Source: Prochlorococcus sp. scB243_496M6 (GTDB lineage: Bacteria; Cyanobacteriota; Cyanobacteriia; PCC-6307; Cyanobiaceae). Taken from it: a stretch of DNA of 6,343 nt. Below, piece after piece: positions 5,989 through 6,343 of this stretch. Positions within the stretch are counted from its first letter, which is position 1. Each line of letters begins with the position of its first letter. Position numbers and translations under genes: made by a program. Under the pieces are notes generated by a model that had not been told where the DNA came from, did not search any database, and saw only the letters and a program-made list of their open reading frames with translations. Where the stretch lies: assembly GCA_000635535.1 (NCBI GenBank), contig JFMF01000101.1, positions 1-6,343 on the forward strand. Reading direction: 5' to 3'.

Positions 5989-6343
5989 TTAAGCAACTAA
6001 AAAACTATGTCCTATCGCTAAAGCTGTAACTAACATTCCAGTTATTAGGAACGGTTGGGCACTTGCTTGATATTTGACATCAAACTTTAGAGGATCTCTT
6101 AGTAACCACATATCTTGAAATGTAATTTGTGGAATTACCAATAAAACCAAGATTACAGAGGCTAAATGTTGACCAATAATAACTAATACTACTACCATTG
6201 CTAATTGAAAAATGTCAATCAGTCCTGCACTTACTCTACTTGCATTTTTAATTCCAAATACTACTGGTAGAGAATTTAAGCCTAGCTTTGAGTCTCCTTC
6301 AACACTTTTGAAATCATTAATTACAGCAATTCCAAGTCCTGAG
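5989..6343 (-). CDS. chlG: Chlorophyll synthase ChlG, C-terminal part (cut by window end)
   Basis: The last 117 residues of a UbiA-superfamily prenyltransferase read in from the window edge. The fragment begins S-G-L-G-I-A-V-I, then NDFKSVEGD, the second Asp-rich (D-x-x-x-x-x-x-D type) substrate/Mg motif characteristic of ChlG/BchG, then G-L-N-S-L-P-V-V-F-G. Hydrophobic segments follow (roughly fragment residues 45-62, 64-75 and 100-117), with a W-L-L-R-D-P-L loop typical of the family. ChlG attaches the phytyl or geranylgeranyl tail to chlorophyllide a in the thylakoid membrane, the last step of chlorophyll a synthesis; in Prochlorococcus the substrate would be the divinyl form. The N-terminal half, with the first Asp motif and start, lies outside the window. 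Its TAA (5989-5991) abuts the penicillin-binding protein start, so the two are likely co-transcribed. Confidence 0.95.
   Translation of the reverse strand, partial: SGLGIAVINDFKSVEGDSKLGLNSLPVVFGIKNASRVSAGLIDIFQLAMVVVLVIIGQHLASVILVLLVIPQITFQDMWLLRDPLKFDVKYQASAQPFLITGMLVTALAIGHSFLVA

Overview
The window looks like chromosome of a high-light-type Prochlorococcus or a very close marine picocyanobacterium. The DNA is strongly AT-rich, the genes are small and tightly packed, and TTG/GTG starts are used freely. A chlorophyll synthase fragment (ChlG) shows a phototroph. The species call is inference from these traits and from the resemblance of the proteins; I could not run a search.

Layout. Positions 141-2395 (+) form a compact cluster: a DCC-type thiol-disulfide oxidoreductase-like protein (DUF393), a TIGR03643-type small basic protein, a 43-aa zinc-finger-like DUF2256 protein with a TTG start, a bacterial cryptochrome/(6-4)-photolyase-type flavoprotein, and a 41-aa ORF that begins inside the photolyase gene. 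Spacing is 2 nt, 3 nt, a 4-nt ATGA overlap and a 17-nt overlap, so the genes are probably co-transcribed and partly translationally coupled. Positions 2396-2841 (+) hold a possible promoter, two adjacent inverted repeats, a 59-aa conserved-looking small protein and a 47-aa single-helix membrane protein. Positions 2892-4208 (+) encode the 16S rRNA m5C methyltransferase RsmB. It converges, with only 9 bp between stop codons, on a minus-strand pair at 4218-6343: a bifunctional class A penicillin-binding protein and, just upstream of it in transcription, the 3' part of chlG, cut by the window end.

How the genes fit together. The first cluster is a light/UV-damage module: the flavoprotein would repair UV lesions or sense blue light, and the two small proteins next to it (TIGR03643 and DUF2256) tend, as I recall, to accompany this photolyase family. 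The right half is housekeeping: ribosome modification, cell-wall synthesis and the last step of chlorophyll synthesis.

The most interesting point is in the photolyase. It belongs by sequence to the iron-sulfur bacterial cryptochrome/photolyase family, but three of the four expected cluster-ligand cysteines are absent, including the whole CxxC pair. Two of the three residues of the family's proposed electron-transfer chain are also changed. Second is DUF2256, which follows the TIGR03643 stop codon in the same reading frame and has no ATG. No mobile element, tRNA, rRNA or CRISPR array was seen.
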